Counted from the stretch's first letter, positions 27,489-36,437 are shown. The stretch is 64,000 nucleotides of DNA from Thiomicrorhabdus sp. ZW0627 (GCF_029767005.1 NZ_JARUQR010000001.1:124001-188000), one strand, 5' to 3'. The notes: generated from the letters alone by a model not told the origin. Translations and numbers: made by a program.

Positions 27489-28664
27489 GTGCGCGCATCA
27501 AAAAAAGGTTTGCTCTTACCGATAGTCTTCTTAACGATCATTCCGCTAATAGCCTCATGGTTTGCCTATGCCGATCACTTGCCACCGGGCTTTGGTGTGT
27601 TTCCTCCCTTGCAGATAACTGATCCGCCGACGCCTGGCTTCAGTATCTGGGTATTTCTTGTGTTGTTGGCCGTTGAGATATTCCTGACCATTTTCTTATT
27701 GTTCCCGCAAAAATTCGGTTTCAAACCCGTTCCGGCACCGGCACCTTACGACCGCAAGGCATTGCCTTGGTGGTTTTGGCTGGGAGCGGCGGTCATGCTG
27801 GTTTTCTGGTATCTCATGTGGGCACGTCCTGAACCGTTAATGGAGTTGGTTTACTTTGCCTTTACACCGCTTTGGTGGGGCTTCATTACCGTGATTGACG
27901 GGGTGGTTTATTCGAGAAGTGGCGGTTACTCGCTCATGAGCAAGAAACCAAAACTCTTTGCAATCACCATCGTGGTGTCACTGTTTGCCTGGTACTACTT
28001 CGAGTATTTTGATTACTTCGCGTTAGGCAACTGGTATTACCCAAATTCGGTGTTGATTCCGGAACTGTCCCATACAACCGTTGTGATACTCTTCTTGGTT
28101 GCTTACACTACGGTGTGGCCTGCTGTGTTTGAATGGTACACCTTGTTGCATACCTTCCCGAAACTGGCCGTGAAATACTCGGACGGACCTAAAATCAACC
28201 TGCCGGGTTACCCGATGTTAATCATCGGCTTGGCGTTGATGGCGATTATGGTTTTCTACCCATATCCGTTCTTCTGGGCGCTTTGGATCGGCGTCATGCT
28301 GGCTTTCGCCGGGGTATTGGCCATCATGAATATTCCGTCACCAATCAGTGAACTGGCAAAAGGTAATTGGAGCCCGATGATTCTGATTGCCTTGTCATCC
28401 TTATTCAACGGCTTCTTTTGGGAAATGTGGAACTACGGCAGCGCCCACCCAACAGACCCTATCTCAAACCCCAACTATTGAGTGTATGACGTGCCGTATG
28501 TGAATGTCATTCACATCTTCTCGGAAATGCCGTTGGAAGGCTACTTCGGTTATTTAGCGTTTGGTTTACTCGTATGGTTGATGTTCATCTGGGCCGGTAA
28601 GGTATTTGGCTTTGAGACTTACTTGCTGAAAGAAGGTGAGCGTAAGTATGACAGTGAGGTTTGA
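27489..28664 (+). pseudogene. Multi-pass membrane protein interrupted by one in-frame TGA
   Basis: One frame of 391 codons with a TGA at 28479-28481. The first 330 codons (GTG start at 27489, AGGAGG upstream) encode about nine membrane helices and end SNPNY. The frame continues without shift into VYDVPYVNVIHIF, SEMPLEGYFGYLAFGLLVW and more. The downstream part has no ribosome site of its own and is the natural C-terminal helix of the protein. I recall related membrane proteins with Trp at this place (W-x-Y-x-x-P-Y before EMPLxGYxGY), so TGG to TGA is the likely event. Readthrough, selenocysteine or sequencing error are alternatives. Function unknown; coupled to the DISM cyclase. Confidence 0.75.
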
Positions 28665-28890
28665 AGACTAAACTAATTTGAAATGATAAAGAATATTAAC
28701 AATTCAAAATTAAGGCTTTAAGGTAAGATTGGCATCCTTAAGCCTTTAAAAAAGAAATAACGATTGTAAAAGTTGCTTGTTCTGATGTAACTAAACTTCA
28801 ATCAGTGATGAGTTTTTTTATTTTTTGAAAAATCATGAAATTTAGTTTTATCAAGAGAATGTTTAATTTTAGTAATTGTATGAGGGGTTT

Positions 28891-30018
28891 ATGAGTGAAA
28901 TAATTACTGCTAAAGATACAGAAAGTCAGACGTCTTTAGCTCTAAATAATCAAGATTTTGCGAAGATAATATTAGATTTTTTGGGTAATAAGCAAGAGTT
29001 AAATTATTATGAGGAATTTGATTTTACTCTTAGGTTAAATGACCTTGAACAATATTATTATAAAATTGCTACAAAAATTGAAAAAGAGCATCATACGTCA
29101 ATTGAGCACTTTACTGTGATTATTTTTTATAATGATGGTACAAGTAGAGAGATAACAGGGATTGAGAATTTAAATAAATTTCATGAAACGAGGGATGTTT
29201 TACCTCAAGAAGTTCTTTTGAATTGGAACATTGTTTTACATTTCCCTAACTCACCAACAATTGAAAATCAAAATATACGTATAAAGTTTATTACAGATAT
29301 TTCAAATTTCTCTAAGTATAAACGCGTTAAAGTTGGCGCAGTGTACACAGAAATTGAACATACAAATGAAGTGTGGGCTAATGAAATATTAACGTTAATT
29401 AAAGATAAAACATCTGAAATTACAATTAAATACAATAATGTATATTCAACAGGCTTAAAAATTAAAAAGTATCTTTTTCAAAAAGAAACTTTACCAATTA
29501 TATTTGTATTATTGTTTTTCCCATTAATGATATATGTATCGTATGTAAAAGAAATACCCCAAGAGTATTCCTATGAAGTAATTGCATCTTTACAAGATTC
29601 TCAAGTGTCTAATAATTCTAACTTAGCTATATTGGCGGTTCAAAATCTTAATTCTGAATTTTTGAAAAAATATAGTGATAATCATATCGAAAGTGATGAA
29701 CTTAAGAAGACTTTTAATGAAATTATTAAAGATAAGTCTAAAACAGAATTTTTAACATCTTCATCAGGGCTGTTAATTATCCTCTTCAGTGTAATGTTGC
29801 CTTTTTTATTTTTGTATTTATGGGTAAGGTCAACTATAAATTATTATCATATGGGGAGTTTTATCATCATAAATAATCGCTCAGAAGCAGTTCACAATAA
29901 TTTCATTAGTGAAAAGAGCAAGCTGCAATATATATCAATTTCTCTGACATTATTTACATTGATAAGTGGCTTGCTTGTTAACTTGATATATCAATTGATT
30001 TATAACATATATTTATAA
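28891..30018 (+). CDS. AT-rich orphan membrane protein
   Basis: About 375 residues from the ATG at 28891, which has GAGGGG just upstream. A hydrophilic N-terminal part of about 190 residues contains mixed beta strands. It is followed by a membrane helix (LPIIFVLLFFPLMIYVSYV, about 197-217), a helical loop of about 75 residues, and two further membrane helices near 300 and 350-370. I recognise no family. Base use differs sharply from all neighbours (for example 10 G/C in 29461-29520), with A/T-ending codons throughout, which suggests horizontal transfer. It has its own terminator. A phage-defence effector is conceivable but unsupported by any motif. Confidence 0.75.
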   Translation: MSEIITAKDTESQTSLALNNQDFAKIILDFLGNKQELNYYEEFDFTLRLNDLEQYYYKIATKIEKEHHTSIEHFTVIIFYNDGTSREITGIENLNKFHETRDVLPQEVLLNWNIVLHFPNSPTIENQNIRIKFITDISNFSKYKRVKVGAVYTEIEHTNEVWANEILTLIKDKTSEITIKYNNVYSTGLKIKKYLFQKETLPIIFVLLFFPLMIYVSYVKEIPQEYSYEVIASLQDSQVSNNSNLAILAVQNLNSEFLKKYSDNHIESDELKKTFNEIIKDKSKTEFLTSSSGLLIILFSVMLPFLFLYLWVRSTINYYHMGSFIIINNRSEAVHNNFISEKSKLQYISISLTLFTLISGLLVNLIYQLIYNIYL

Positions 30019-30028
30019 AATAGTGAGT

Positions 30029-30053
30029 AAAAAAGGGCGAGGCCCTTTTTTAT
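30029..30053 (+). terminator. Terminator after the AT-rich gene
   Basis: AAAAAAGGGC (30029-30038) and GCCCTTTTTT (30042-30051) flank GAG. Confidence 0.88.
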
Positions 30054-30207
30054 TTGTGCTGTATCTATTCGTTAATCCATAGCTACTTTCCCTACTTCCC
30101 CTACTTAACAATTCGATATTCAACTGGAAGAACTCCGTTAAACCTCTCTGAATCTGTAATACTTAAATCTTTTAAACTGCTTGGATTTTTAATTGTTTGG
30201 AAGGTTG

Positions 30208-30840
30208 ATGTCTGCACGTATTTTTTCTATTGCCAACCAAAAGGGCGGAACGGGTAAAACGACCCTGAGTATGAATTTTGCCGCGGGGTTGGCGCAACGG
30301 GGTCGGGCGTTGTTGATCGATGCGGATCCTCAAGGTTCGGCAAGTCATTGGAGTAGATCGTCTGCGGACGATAAGCCGTTTCCGGTTTCGGTGATTTCGG
30401 TTGGTGGTCAGTTGTCGCGGGAAGTGGGGCGTTTTGCCGAGGATTACGATTTTATTGTGATCGATTGTCCGCCCACGCTTGAAACCGGAGTGATGCAATC
30501 CGCTTTGAGTGTGTCGGAATCGGTTTTGATTCCTGTTTTGCCGTCTCCGGTGGATTTATGGGCGAGTATCCGAATCACGGATGCGATTGAGCACGCCAGA
30601 ATCCGTAATCGATCTCTCAAACCTTATATTGTGGTGAATCAGTTGGAACCAAGAAGCGCTTTGTCTACCGCCATGAAAGAGGCGTTGGATGAATTTGATA
30701 TTCCTGCTTTGCAAGGTGGTGTTCGTCGTCGGGCGATTTACCGTAATGCGGCCATAGAAGGGTTGAGCGTATATTGCATCGGCAAGCGTGGAGAAACGGC
30801 GGCACAAGAAATAGATGAAATCATCAAGGAGATTTTATGA
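30208..30840 (+). CDS. ParA/MinD-type ATPase, orphan
   Basis: About 210 residues from MSARIFSIANQ; upstream codons lack support and GGAAGG precedes this ATG. The deviant Walker A is KGGTGKTT with signature Lys12 and P-loop Lys17. Walker A' is LLIDADPQGSASHW and Walker B is FIVIDCPP. The short form without a DNA-binding N-terminus matches ParA ATPases that position plasmids, chemotaxis arrays or carboxysomes by gradients on the nucleoid. The gene after it overlaps by four bases (ATGA) and may encode its partner. It is not next to rpsB, ftsZ, gidA or carboxysome genes here, so its cargo is unknown. Confidence 0.88.
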   Translation: MSARIFSIANQKGGTGKTTLSMNFAAGLAQRGRALLIDADPQGSASHWSRSSADDKPFPVSVISVGGQLSREVGRFAEDYDFIVIDCPPTLETGVMQSALSVSESVLIPVLPSPVDLWASIRITDAIEHARIRNRSLKPYIVVNQLEPRSALSTAMKEALDEFDIPALQGGVRRRAIYRNAAIEGLSVYCIGKRGETAAQEIDEIIKEIL

Positions 30841-31022
30841 CTACCGCAAAACCAAGAAGCACCACAGGTTCAAAATTAGCCAATAGCGTACGCCGTGCAA
30901 AGGCCACTCCGGCGGAAGAAACTGCATCGGAAGTTAAGTCTGCAACGAAACCTGCAACGCCAGAGGTTCCTGAATCGGAAACAATCACCGCCATGCCGTC
31001 CAATCGAGTTTGGCCGGATTAA
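30837..31022 (+). CDS. 61-residue putative partner of the ParA-type ATPase
   Basis: Starts in the ATGA overlap with the ATPase gene, so translation is coupled. The N-terminus is basic (MTTAKPRSTTGSKLANSVRR), the middle is disordered and rich in Pro, Ala, Thr and Glu, and the end is PSNRVWPD with Trp59 third from the C-terminus. A basic N-terminus is where ParA-stimulating partners usually contact their ATPase. A near-terminal Trp in a small disordered protein recalls McdB carboxysome-positioning factors. This is resemblance only, and no family was confirmed. Confidence 0.7.
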   Translation: MTTAKPRSTTGSKLANSVRRAKATPAEETASEVKSATKPATPEVPESETITAMPSNRVWPD

Positions 31023-31080
31023 TGTTTTACATAGGTTGTTGATGCTATAGGCTTTAGCAACCCTTTAATGTATTGATAAA

Positions 31081-31099
31081 TCCTATAGGTTGTATAGGA
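31081..31099. repeat. Inverted repeat downstream of the ParA pair
   Basis: TCCTATA (31081-31087) and TATAGGA (31093-31099) flank GGTTG. The string ATAGGTTGT occurs both here and at about 31032, so the gap holds a repeated motif that could be a protein-binding site. Confidence 0.4.
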
Positions 31100-31181
31100 A
31101 TTTCCACTCGAATCTATCTCAGATTTTTTCACAAATAAACGATAATAATTTCCGTCAAATAAAGTATTGCGGGAGATGACT

Positions 31182-31481
31182 GTGATCGAAACTTACGACG
31201 ATTTACATAAACTGGTTACGTCTGAAATTGAAAAGTATGTGAAAGAAAATGAGCAGGCCTCAATTAAATTCGTGGCTGATGAAAATGGTTCCTGCGTGAT
31301 GATGAACAACAGCAATGGCAATAAGTTCAAGTTCATGCTTGCGCGTTTTGGAGACGAATATAAAGTTGGATTTGCCTTATTTGAAGGGTATCAGCCTCAG
31401 CCGGTTTGGATTGACGATGTACTGAGTTCCAGCTTTGACGAGAAATTTATGAATACGTTGATTACTGAGCATCTAGTCTAA
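31182..31481 (+). CDS. Small protein of unknown function
   Basis: About 99 residues from the GTG at 31182, chosen because GGGAG sits six bases upstream; the ATG at 31176 overlaps that site. The protein is acidic with an N-terminal helix (DLHKLVTSEIEKYVKEN) and then a strand-rich body (SIKFVADENGSCVMMNN, FKFMLARFGDEYKVGFALFEG). No signal or membrane segment, and no family recognised. A terminator follows closely. Confidence 0.65.
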   Translation: MIETYDDLHKLVTSEIEKYVKENEQASIKFVADENGSCVMMNNSNGNKFKFMLARFGDEYKVGFALFEGYQPQPVWIDDVLSSSFDEKFMNTLITEHLV

Positions 31482-31544
31482 ATCGACGGGTTCGGATTCG
31501 ATGGGGTTTACGTTGACAAACCCTAGAGTATTGGAGAGCAAAAT

Positions 31545-31571
31545 AAGCCTGCCGTAGATGCAGGCTTTTTT
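31545..31571 (+). terminator. Intrinsic terminator, small gene 31182-31481
   Basis: AAGCCTGC (31545-31552) and GCAGGCTT (31560-31567) with a T run. Confidence 0.85.
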
Positions 31572-31582
31572 ATGACGGAATG

Positions 31583-32755
31583 TTATCGAAGGTGGTAGTT
31601 CAGAATTGAAATAGGCACAGGTTTTCTGACTGGGAAGCCCTCTATTTCCCGGCGTTCGATGATATGACCCAGTAGACTTTCGATGGCGCAAAGGTTTTTA
31701 AAGTCGTCTTTGGAGACAAAAGAGATGGCTTCGCCCGTTTTGCCTGCGCGGCCTGTACGACCGATGCGGTGAATATAATCCTCGGCAGGATAAGGCAGGT
31801 CGTAATTGACTACTCGGCTTAGATTGTTAATGTCTAGTCCACGCGCAGCAATGCCTGTTGCGACTAAGAATTGTAATTTTCCTGTTTTAAATTCGTTCCA
31901 GACTTTTTCCCGAGAGGCTTGACTTCGACCAGCGTGAATAGAGTCGGCGATAATGCCGCGCTTGCCGAGCTGTTCCACCAATTTGGCTGCGGAGTGTTTT
32001 TTCTCGACAAAAATCAGCGCCTGATCCCACTCTTGTTCTTTGATCAAATGACTCAAAAGTGCGGACTTGGTGTCTTTGTCGACGGTAATTAACCACTGCT
32101 CGATTTTGGGTGTGGTTTTCGTTTTAGGGGAAACGGAAATTTCGGCGGCATCGTCGTAGACGGTATCGGCCAGGTAGCGAACATCATCAGTTAGAGTCGC
32201 GGAAAACAGCAAACTCTGACGGTCTCCCGGCAAGCGTTCGATGATTTTATTGATGTCGTCAATAAAGCCCATATCCAGCATTCTGTCGGCTTCATCCAAT
32301 ACCAAAAATTCTAGATCATCAAAGAACAGGGCACGTTGGTAGGCTAAATCCAACAATCTTCCGGGTGTAGCGACCAGAATGTCGACGCCTTGTGCCAGAC
32401 GTTGTTTTTGAGGCTCCAAATCCACACCGCCATAGACGGCCAGTGAACTGATATTCAGATACTTAGCATATTCGACGATATTGGCTTCTACCTGAACGGC
32501 CAGTTCACGCGTAGGGGTCAGAATCAGTGCGCGAACAGATCGGCCGCGTAGTTCGTCATAGTCTTTGATTTTTTCCAACAGGGGCAAAACAAAGCTGGCG
32601 GTTTTTCCCGTTCCCGTCTGCGCCGCCGCCATTAAATCCCGACCCGATAAGATAATGGGGATGGCTTGTTTCTGAATCTCCGTCGGGGTTTTGTAGCCTA
32701 GCTCGGAAACGGCTTTTAAAATAGGATCGCTTAATCCAAGTTTAGAAAATGACAT
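31583..32755 (-). CDS. rhlE: DEAD-box RNA helicase, RhlE-like
   Basis: About 390 residues from MSFSKLGLSDPILKAV; nine upstream codons have no support. All helicase motifs are visible: Q motif (GYKTPTEIQKQAIP), AAQTGTGKTA, PTRELAVQ, VLDEADRMLDMGF, SAT, and HRIGRTGRAGKTG. RhlE-type helicases remodel RNA in ribosome assembly and cold adaptation. The C-terminal extension is short and ends RKPVPISILNYHLR. Monocistronic. Confidence 0.9.
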   Translation of the reverse strand: MSFSKLGLSDPILKAVSELGYKTPTEIQKQAIPIILSGRDLMAAAQTGTGKTASFVLPLLEKIKDYDELRGRSVRALILTPTRELAVQVEANIVEYAKYLNISSLAVYGGVDLEPQKQRLAQGVDILVATPGRLLDLAYQRALFFDDLEFLVLDEADRMLDMGFIDDINKIIERLPGDRQSLLFSATLTDDVRYLADTVYDDAAEISVSPKTKTTPKIEQWLITVDKDTKSALLSHLIKEQEWDQALIFVEKKHSAAKLVEQLGKRGIIADSIHAGRSQASREKVWNEFKTGKLQFLVATGIAARGLDINNLSRVVNYDLPYPAEDYIHRIGRTGRAGKTGEAISFVSKDDFKNLCAIESLLGHIIERREIEGFPVRKPVPISILNYHLR

Positions 32756-33040
32756 GTAAAACCTCGAGTTGGGAACAATCAATGTGCGGCGTACGCAAAT
32801 TGAGGAAAATCATGGAAGAGAATTAGGCCTGATTATAAAGCAACGCAATTTATCGCCTGCATTTTTTTAAGATTTTGTGTCACCTTATACCCTTTGAGTC
32901 ACGCATGGCCATTACGATATTAGGTAAAATAGTAAAAATGAGCAGCCATCTTTTAGAATAGGCCACAGAGAGCAATTATTAGCGACATTAGAAAGACGAT
33001 AATGGTTTAATCATAGCATCTGACCAAGGACGGTAACATT

Positions 33041-33652
33041 ATGACATCCAAGCCCTTTAGTTCTAATAAACCATTACAAATCATGTTGATCTGGCTGGTG
33101 GGGCTTTGGTTGGTCACAGCCATCAATCCGCTGTATCCCCGGGACTGGCTGGTTGAAAATCTGCTGGTGTTTTTCTATGCCGCGCTGTTGATTTTCACTT
33201 ATCGACGCTTTGCGTTTTCCAATCTGTCTTATGCGTTGTTTACCCTGTTCATGAGTCTGCATTTGATCGGCGCGCATTACACCTATTCTGAAGTACCGTT
33301 TGGTTTCTGGATGCAATCGTTGTTTGAGCTTGAGCGTAATCATTATGATCGGCTTGTGCATTTCAGTTTTGGTTTGTTGATCGCCTATCCTTTCAGGGAA
33401 ATTCTGTTACGTAAGGCACAGGTTAAGCCGGCTTATTCTTATTTCCTTGCTGTGTGCGTAGTGATGGCTTTCAGTGGCTTTTACGAAGTGATGGAAAGTG
33501 CCGTGGCGATGGTGGTCAGCCCCGAACTGGGTATGGCATATCTTGGCACGCAGGGCGATGTATGGGATGCGCAAAAGGATACTTCTTTGGCTTTTGTTGG
33601 TGCTATAGTTGCAATGTTTGTAACCTGGTGGCTTCAGAAGAAGGGAAGTTGA
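33041..33652 (+). CDS. DUF2238 (YjdF-like) membrane protein
   Basis: 203 residues with about six membrane helices. Family marks are HLIGAHYTYSEVPFG, ERNHYDRLVHFSFGLL, the Glu-containing GFYEVMESAVAM, and GTQGDVWDAQKD near the end. Function unknown. ATG at 33041; monocistronic between rhlE and nfsB. Confidence 0.87.
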   Translation: MTSKPFSSNKPLQIMLIWLVGLWLVTAINPLYPRDWLVENLLVFFYAALLIFTYRRFAFSNLSYALFTLFMSLHLIGAHYTYSEVPFGFWMQSLFELERNHYDRLVHFSFGLLIAYPFREILLRKAQVKPAYSYFLAVCVVMAFSGFYEVMESAVAMVVSPELGMAYLGTQGDVWDAQKDTSLAFVGAIVAMFVTWWLQKKGS

Positions 33653-33770
33653 GCGTGCCATCCAGTGATTGATAATTAACATAGAAAAAGCGCGGGTGGC
33701 CTAAGCCCCTAAGAAGAAATTTAATTTTAATTTGGCTTTAATTAAAAAGCCGTTTAGACAGGAGTTTAAG

Positions 33771-34424
33771 ATGAATCTAGCAGAAATTGCTAAAAGCCGT
33801 TATGCCACTAAGAAATTTGATAGCAGCAAACGTATTCCGGATGATGTGTTTACGCAGATTAAAGCGTTGTTGCGATTAAGTCCTTCGAGTGTGAATTCTC
33901 AGCCTTGGCATTTCATCATTGCGGATAACCCGGAAGCCAAAAAGCGCTTGACCAAAGGAACGCAAGGTTCCTATAACGCCAACGAAGCCAAGGTGTTGGA
34001 CTCCTCTCACGTTATCCTGTTCTGTGTTAAAACCGATATGAGTGACGAGTATCTAGAGCACTTGATTGATAACGAAGACAAGGACGGCCGTTTCCCTCAG
34101 CCGGAAGGCAAGGAGCTGGCAAAAAAAGTCCGTAGTTTTTTTGCCGATCTGCATAGAAAAGAACATAACGACACTCAAAGCTGGATGGAGAATCAGGTTT
34201 ATCTGAACATGGGTACGATTCTGTTGGGTGCCGGTGTGTTGGGCGTTGATGCCGTTCCGATCGAAGGAGTGGATAAGGACGCGCTGAACGAAGAGTTCGG
34301 CCTGCTGGAAAAAGGTTTTGCCGCAGTTGGCTTGGTCGCTTTGGGCTACCGTGCGGAGGACGACTTTAACGCCAAGTTGCCTAAGTCTCGACTTCCGGAA
34401 GAAGAGATTTTTACCGTTCTGTAA
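33771..34424 (+). CDS. nfsB: Oxygen-insensitive NAD(P)H nitroreductase / dihydropteridine reductase
   Basis: About 217 residues from MNLAEIAKSRYATKKFD, with ACAGGAG upstream. It is an FMN-dependent homodimer that reduces nitroaromatics, quinones and flavins by two-electron steps. Recognisable motifs are LSPSSVNSQPWHFI (FMN binding), WMENQVYLNMGTILLGA and the C-terminal PKSRLPEEEIF. Monocistronic, followed by a palindrome repeat and terminator. Confidence 0.92.
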   Translation: MNLAEIAKSRYATKKFDSSKRIPDDVFTQIKALLRLSPSSVNSQPWHFIIADNPEAKKRLTKGTQGSYNANEAKVLDSSHVILFCVKTDMSDEYLEHLIDNEDKDGRFPQPEGKELAKKVRSFFADLHRKEHNDTQSWMENQVYLNMGTILLGAGVLGVDAVPIEGVDKDALNEEFGLLEKGFAAVGLVALGYRAEDDFNAKLPKSRLPEEEIFTVL

Positions 34425-34445
34425 ATCGAACTAGGCTGCCAATTC

Positions 34446-34459
34446 GAACAGGCCTGTTC
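34446..34459. repeat. 14-bp palindrome with ACAGGCCTGT core
   Basis: GAACAGG and CCTGTTC form a perfect dyad 22 bases after nfsB and just before its terminator. Confidence 0.85.
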
Positions 34460-34472
34460 ATTTTAAAATAAG

Positions 34473-34506
34473 ACCCGTTTGGCCGTTTGGTTAAGCGGGT
34501 TTTTTA
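34473..34506 (+). terminator. Terminator after nfsB
   Basis: ACCCG (34473-34477) and CGGGT (34496-34500) are followed by a T run. Confidence 0.65.
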
Positions 34507-34563
34507 TTGCGCATATGCTATGATTCTTTTTGGTTTTTGATGATAAAAGAAATGAGGATACCT

Positions 34564-35250
34564 ATGCACATTCAAGACTCGATCAATGAAATGCTTTCCA
34601 TGCAAAATGCGCTGAACGAAGCGACCAATGGAACCGATTGGCGTTCCGGCGTGACGCAGTTGGGTAAGGAAATTGATTGGCGTCGTTGCATTGTGATGGA
34701 ATCCGCGGAATTGATCGACAGTTATCCTTGGAAGCACTGGAAAAGCGTGGATGCACAAACGGACATGGAAAATGTACGTGTCGAACTGGTAGACATCTGG
34801 CATTTCCTGTTGAGCTTGGCTTTAGAGCATTTTGAGCAGAAAGAGGCGGCAGAATTGTTGACTAAGGCTTTGATGGACAGTGAGGAGCCGGAATTTGAGC
34901 TTAATAAACTCACAGTGATCGAGCAGGTGCGTATCCATGAAATGATGATGGCCATCGCCTTGCAGAAAGACGCCGTATCGGGCGAGTACCTGGCCGCACT
35001 GGCGGAAGCGTTTTTCAACTCCTGCAAAGTCGCTGAACTGAACTTCGAGCAGCTTTATCAGATCTATATGGCGAAGAACGTTCTGAACAAATTCAGACAA
35101 GATCACGGCTATAAAGAGGGCACTTACATCAAAGAGTGGAACGGTAAGGAAGACAATGTGGTGATGTTTGAAATCATTGCCGGAATGTCGAGTTTCTCCG
35201 GTGACCAGCTTTATATCAGTCTGAAAGAGACTTACGCTACGTTAAGTTAA
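34564..35250 (+). CDS. Dimeric dUTP diphosphatase (dUTPase_2 family)
   Basis: About 228 residues from MHIQDSINEMLSMQNALNE with GAGG upstream. The all-alpha dimeric dUTPase hydrolyses dUTP to dUMP and pyrophosphate, preventing uracil in DNA. The metal-binding motif is visible as RRCIVMESAELIDSYPWKHW and ENVRVELVDIWHFLLSLAL. The alternative, trimeric Dut, is unrelated in sequence. Monocistronic. Confidence 0.9.
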   Translation: MHIQDSINEMLSMQNALNEATNGTDWRSGVTQLGKEIDWRRCIVMESAELIDSYPWKHWKSVDAQTDMENVRVELVDIWHFLLSLALEHFEQKEAAELLTKALMDSEEPEFELNKLTVIEQVRIHEMMMAIALQKDAVSGEYLAALAEAFFNSCKVAELNFEQLYQIYMAKNVLNKFRQDHGYKEGTYIKEWNGKEDNVVMFEIIAGMSSFSGDQLYISLKETYATLS

Positions 35251-35336
35251 CTTCGCGATCGCTTCTTATTATTTTACGTTCTTGTGCGTTTTCAAAATGT
35301 TAGGATGATAGGAACCTCTTCTGAAAGGAGTGAGTC

Positions 35337-36437
35337 ATGCGTTTCATTCATCCTTTTGTTTTGCTTTTCGTTTTCTTAATTCAGCCTGCATTCGCAAGCG
35401 AACAACCGTTCAATATAAAGAAACTTGCCGGTAATCTGGGGGTGGTTTGGGGTATGGATTTTGTGGATTCCAACCGGATCATTTTCACGCAGAGGGAAGG
35501 CAAGGCAGGCCTGTTGGATTTGTCCAACAATCAGGTAACTTGGCTTTCGGGTGTGCCGGAAGTACATGCAGAAGGTCAGGGCGGTTTGTTGGATGTGGCG
35601 ATTCCGCCGGACTATGCCAAAAGCGGTTGGATTTACTTCACTTACAGCAAGCCTGATCTGCTTCAAGCACAAACCACCTTGGCGAGAGCCAAGCTTCATA
35701 ATACATCGCTGATTGATTGGCAGGATCTGCTGGTAAGCGATTCAGCCAGTTTCAGGAACATTCATTTCGGCAGCCGCATTGCGTTTGATGGTAAAGGGCA
35801 TGTGTTTTTCTCAATTGGAGATCGAGGGGAACGTTCCAACGCACAGGATCTGACCAATCATGCCGGCTCGATCATTTGTTTGAATATGGATGGCAGTGTG
35901 CCGAAAGACAATCCGTTTGTAGGCAATACGAAAGCGCGTGATGAAATCTGGAGTTACGGTCACCGAAACCCGCAAGGCCTGTATTACGATCTGAAAACCG
36001 ATCGGCTTTGGGAGATTGAGCACGGTCCTCAAGGCGGCGATGAAATCAATCTGATTAAGAAAGGCAAGAATTACGGCTGGCCGATTGTTTCCCAGGGCAA
36101 GGAGTACTTTTCGAGCATTGATGTGGGCGTGAATCATAAGCCGGGAATGGAAGAGCCGGTAAAGGTCTACATTCCTTCCATCGCCCCCAGCGATTTGCAG
36201 GTGTATCACGGCACGGAATTCAAAGACTGGGAAGGCAATCTGTTAACAGGCGCCTTGAAGCTGCAACATCTTAACCGTATCACATTGAACGACAAGCTTC
36301 AGGCTGTTTCTGAAAGCCGTTATCTGCAAAACCTGAATCAACGAATCCGCAGTCTGGCCGTAGATGAAATAGGACGGATTTATGTTGGAACGGATTCGGG
36401 CAATATCTATCGGTTGACCAATTCAGATAAACATTGA
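35337..36437 (+). CDS. PQQ-dependent sugar dehydrogenase family protein (Asd/YliI-like)
   Basis: 366 residues. The signal peptide is MRFIHPFVLLFVFLIQPAFA. The rest is a six-bladed beta-propeller related to soluble glucose dehydrogenase, with TQREGKAGLLDL, GQGGLLDVAIPPDY, SYGHRNPQGLYYD, EHGPQGGDEINLI and KGKNYGWPIVS. The periplasmic enzyme oxidises aldose sugars with PQQ; no PQQ synthesis gene is in the window. A one-mismatch palindrome copy (GCAGGCCTGT, 35505-35514) is inside the gene. Confidence 0.88.
   Translation: MRFIHPFVLLFVFLIQPAFASEQPFNIKKLAGNLGVVWGMDFVDSNRIIFTQREGKAGLLDLSNNQVTWLSGVPEVHAEGQGGLLDVAIPPDYAKSGWIYFTYSKPDLLQAQTTLARAKLHNTSLIDWQDLLVSDSASFRNIHFGSRIAFDGKGHVFFSIGDRGERSNAQDLTNHAGSIICLNMDGSVPKDNPFVGNTKARDEIWSYGHRNPQGLYYDLKTDRLWEIEHGPQGGDEINLIKKGKNYGWPIVSQGKEYFSSIDVGVNHKPGMEEPVKVYIPSIAPSDLQVYHGTEFKDWEGNLLTGALKLQHLNRITLNDKLQAVSESRYLQNLNQRIRSLAVDEIGRIYVGTDSGNIYRLTNSDKH

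Noticed and set aside
28479-28514. The TGA as a selenocysteine codon with a SECIS hairpin
   Set aside because: A small hairpin lies at a suitable distance, but the loop does not clearly match a bacterial SECIS, and Trp at this place fits the family pattern I recall. Kept only as an alternative within the finding.
28891-30018. Naming the AT-rich gene a phage-defence effector
   Set aside because: No catalytic motif, partner gene or defence-island context supports it; composition alone is not evidence of function.
30054-30257. 67-residue forward open frame before the ParA gene
   Set aside because: Overlaps the true ParA start and begins at the tail of a terminator; no start signal.
30208-31022. 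Calling the ParA pair McdA/McdB outright
   Set aside because: No carboxysome gene is in the window, and the resemblance rests on one Trp and general composition.
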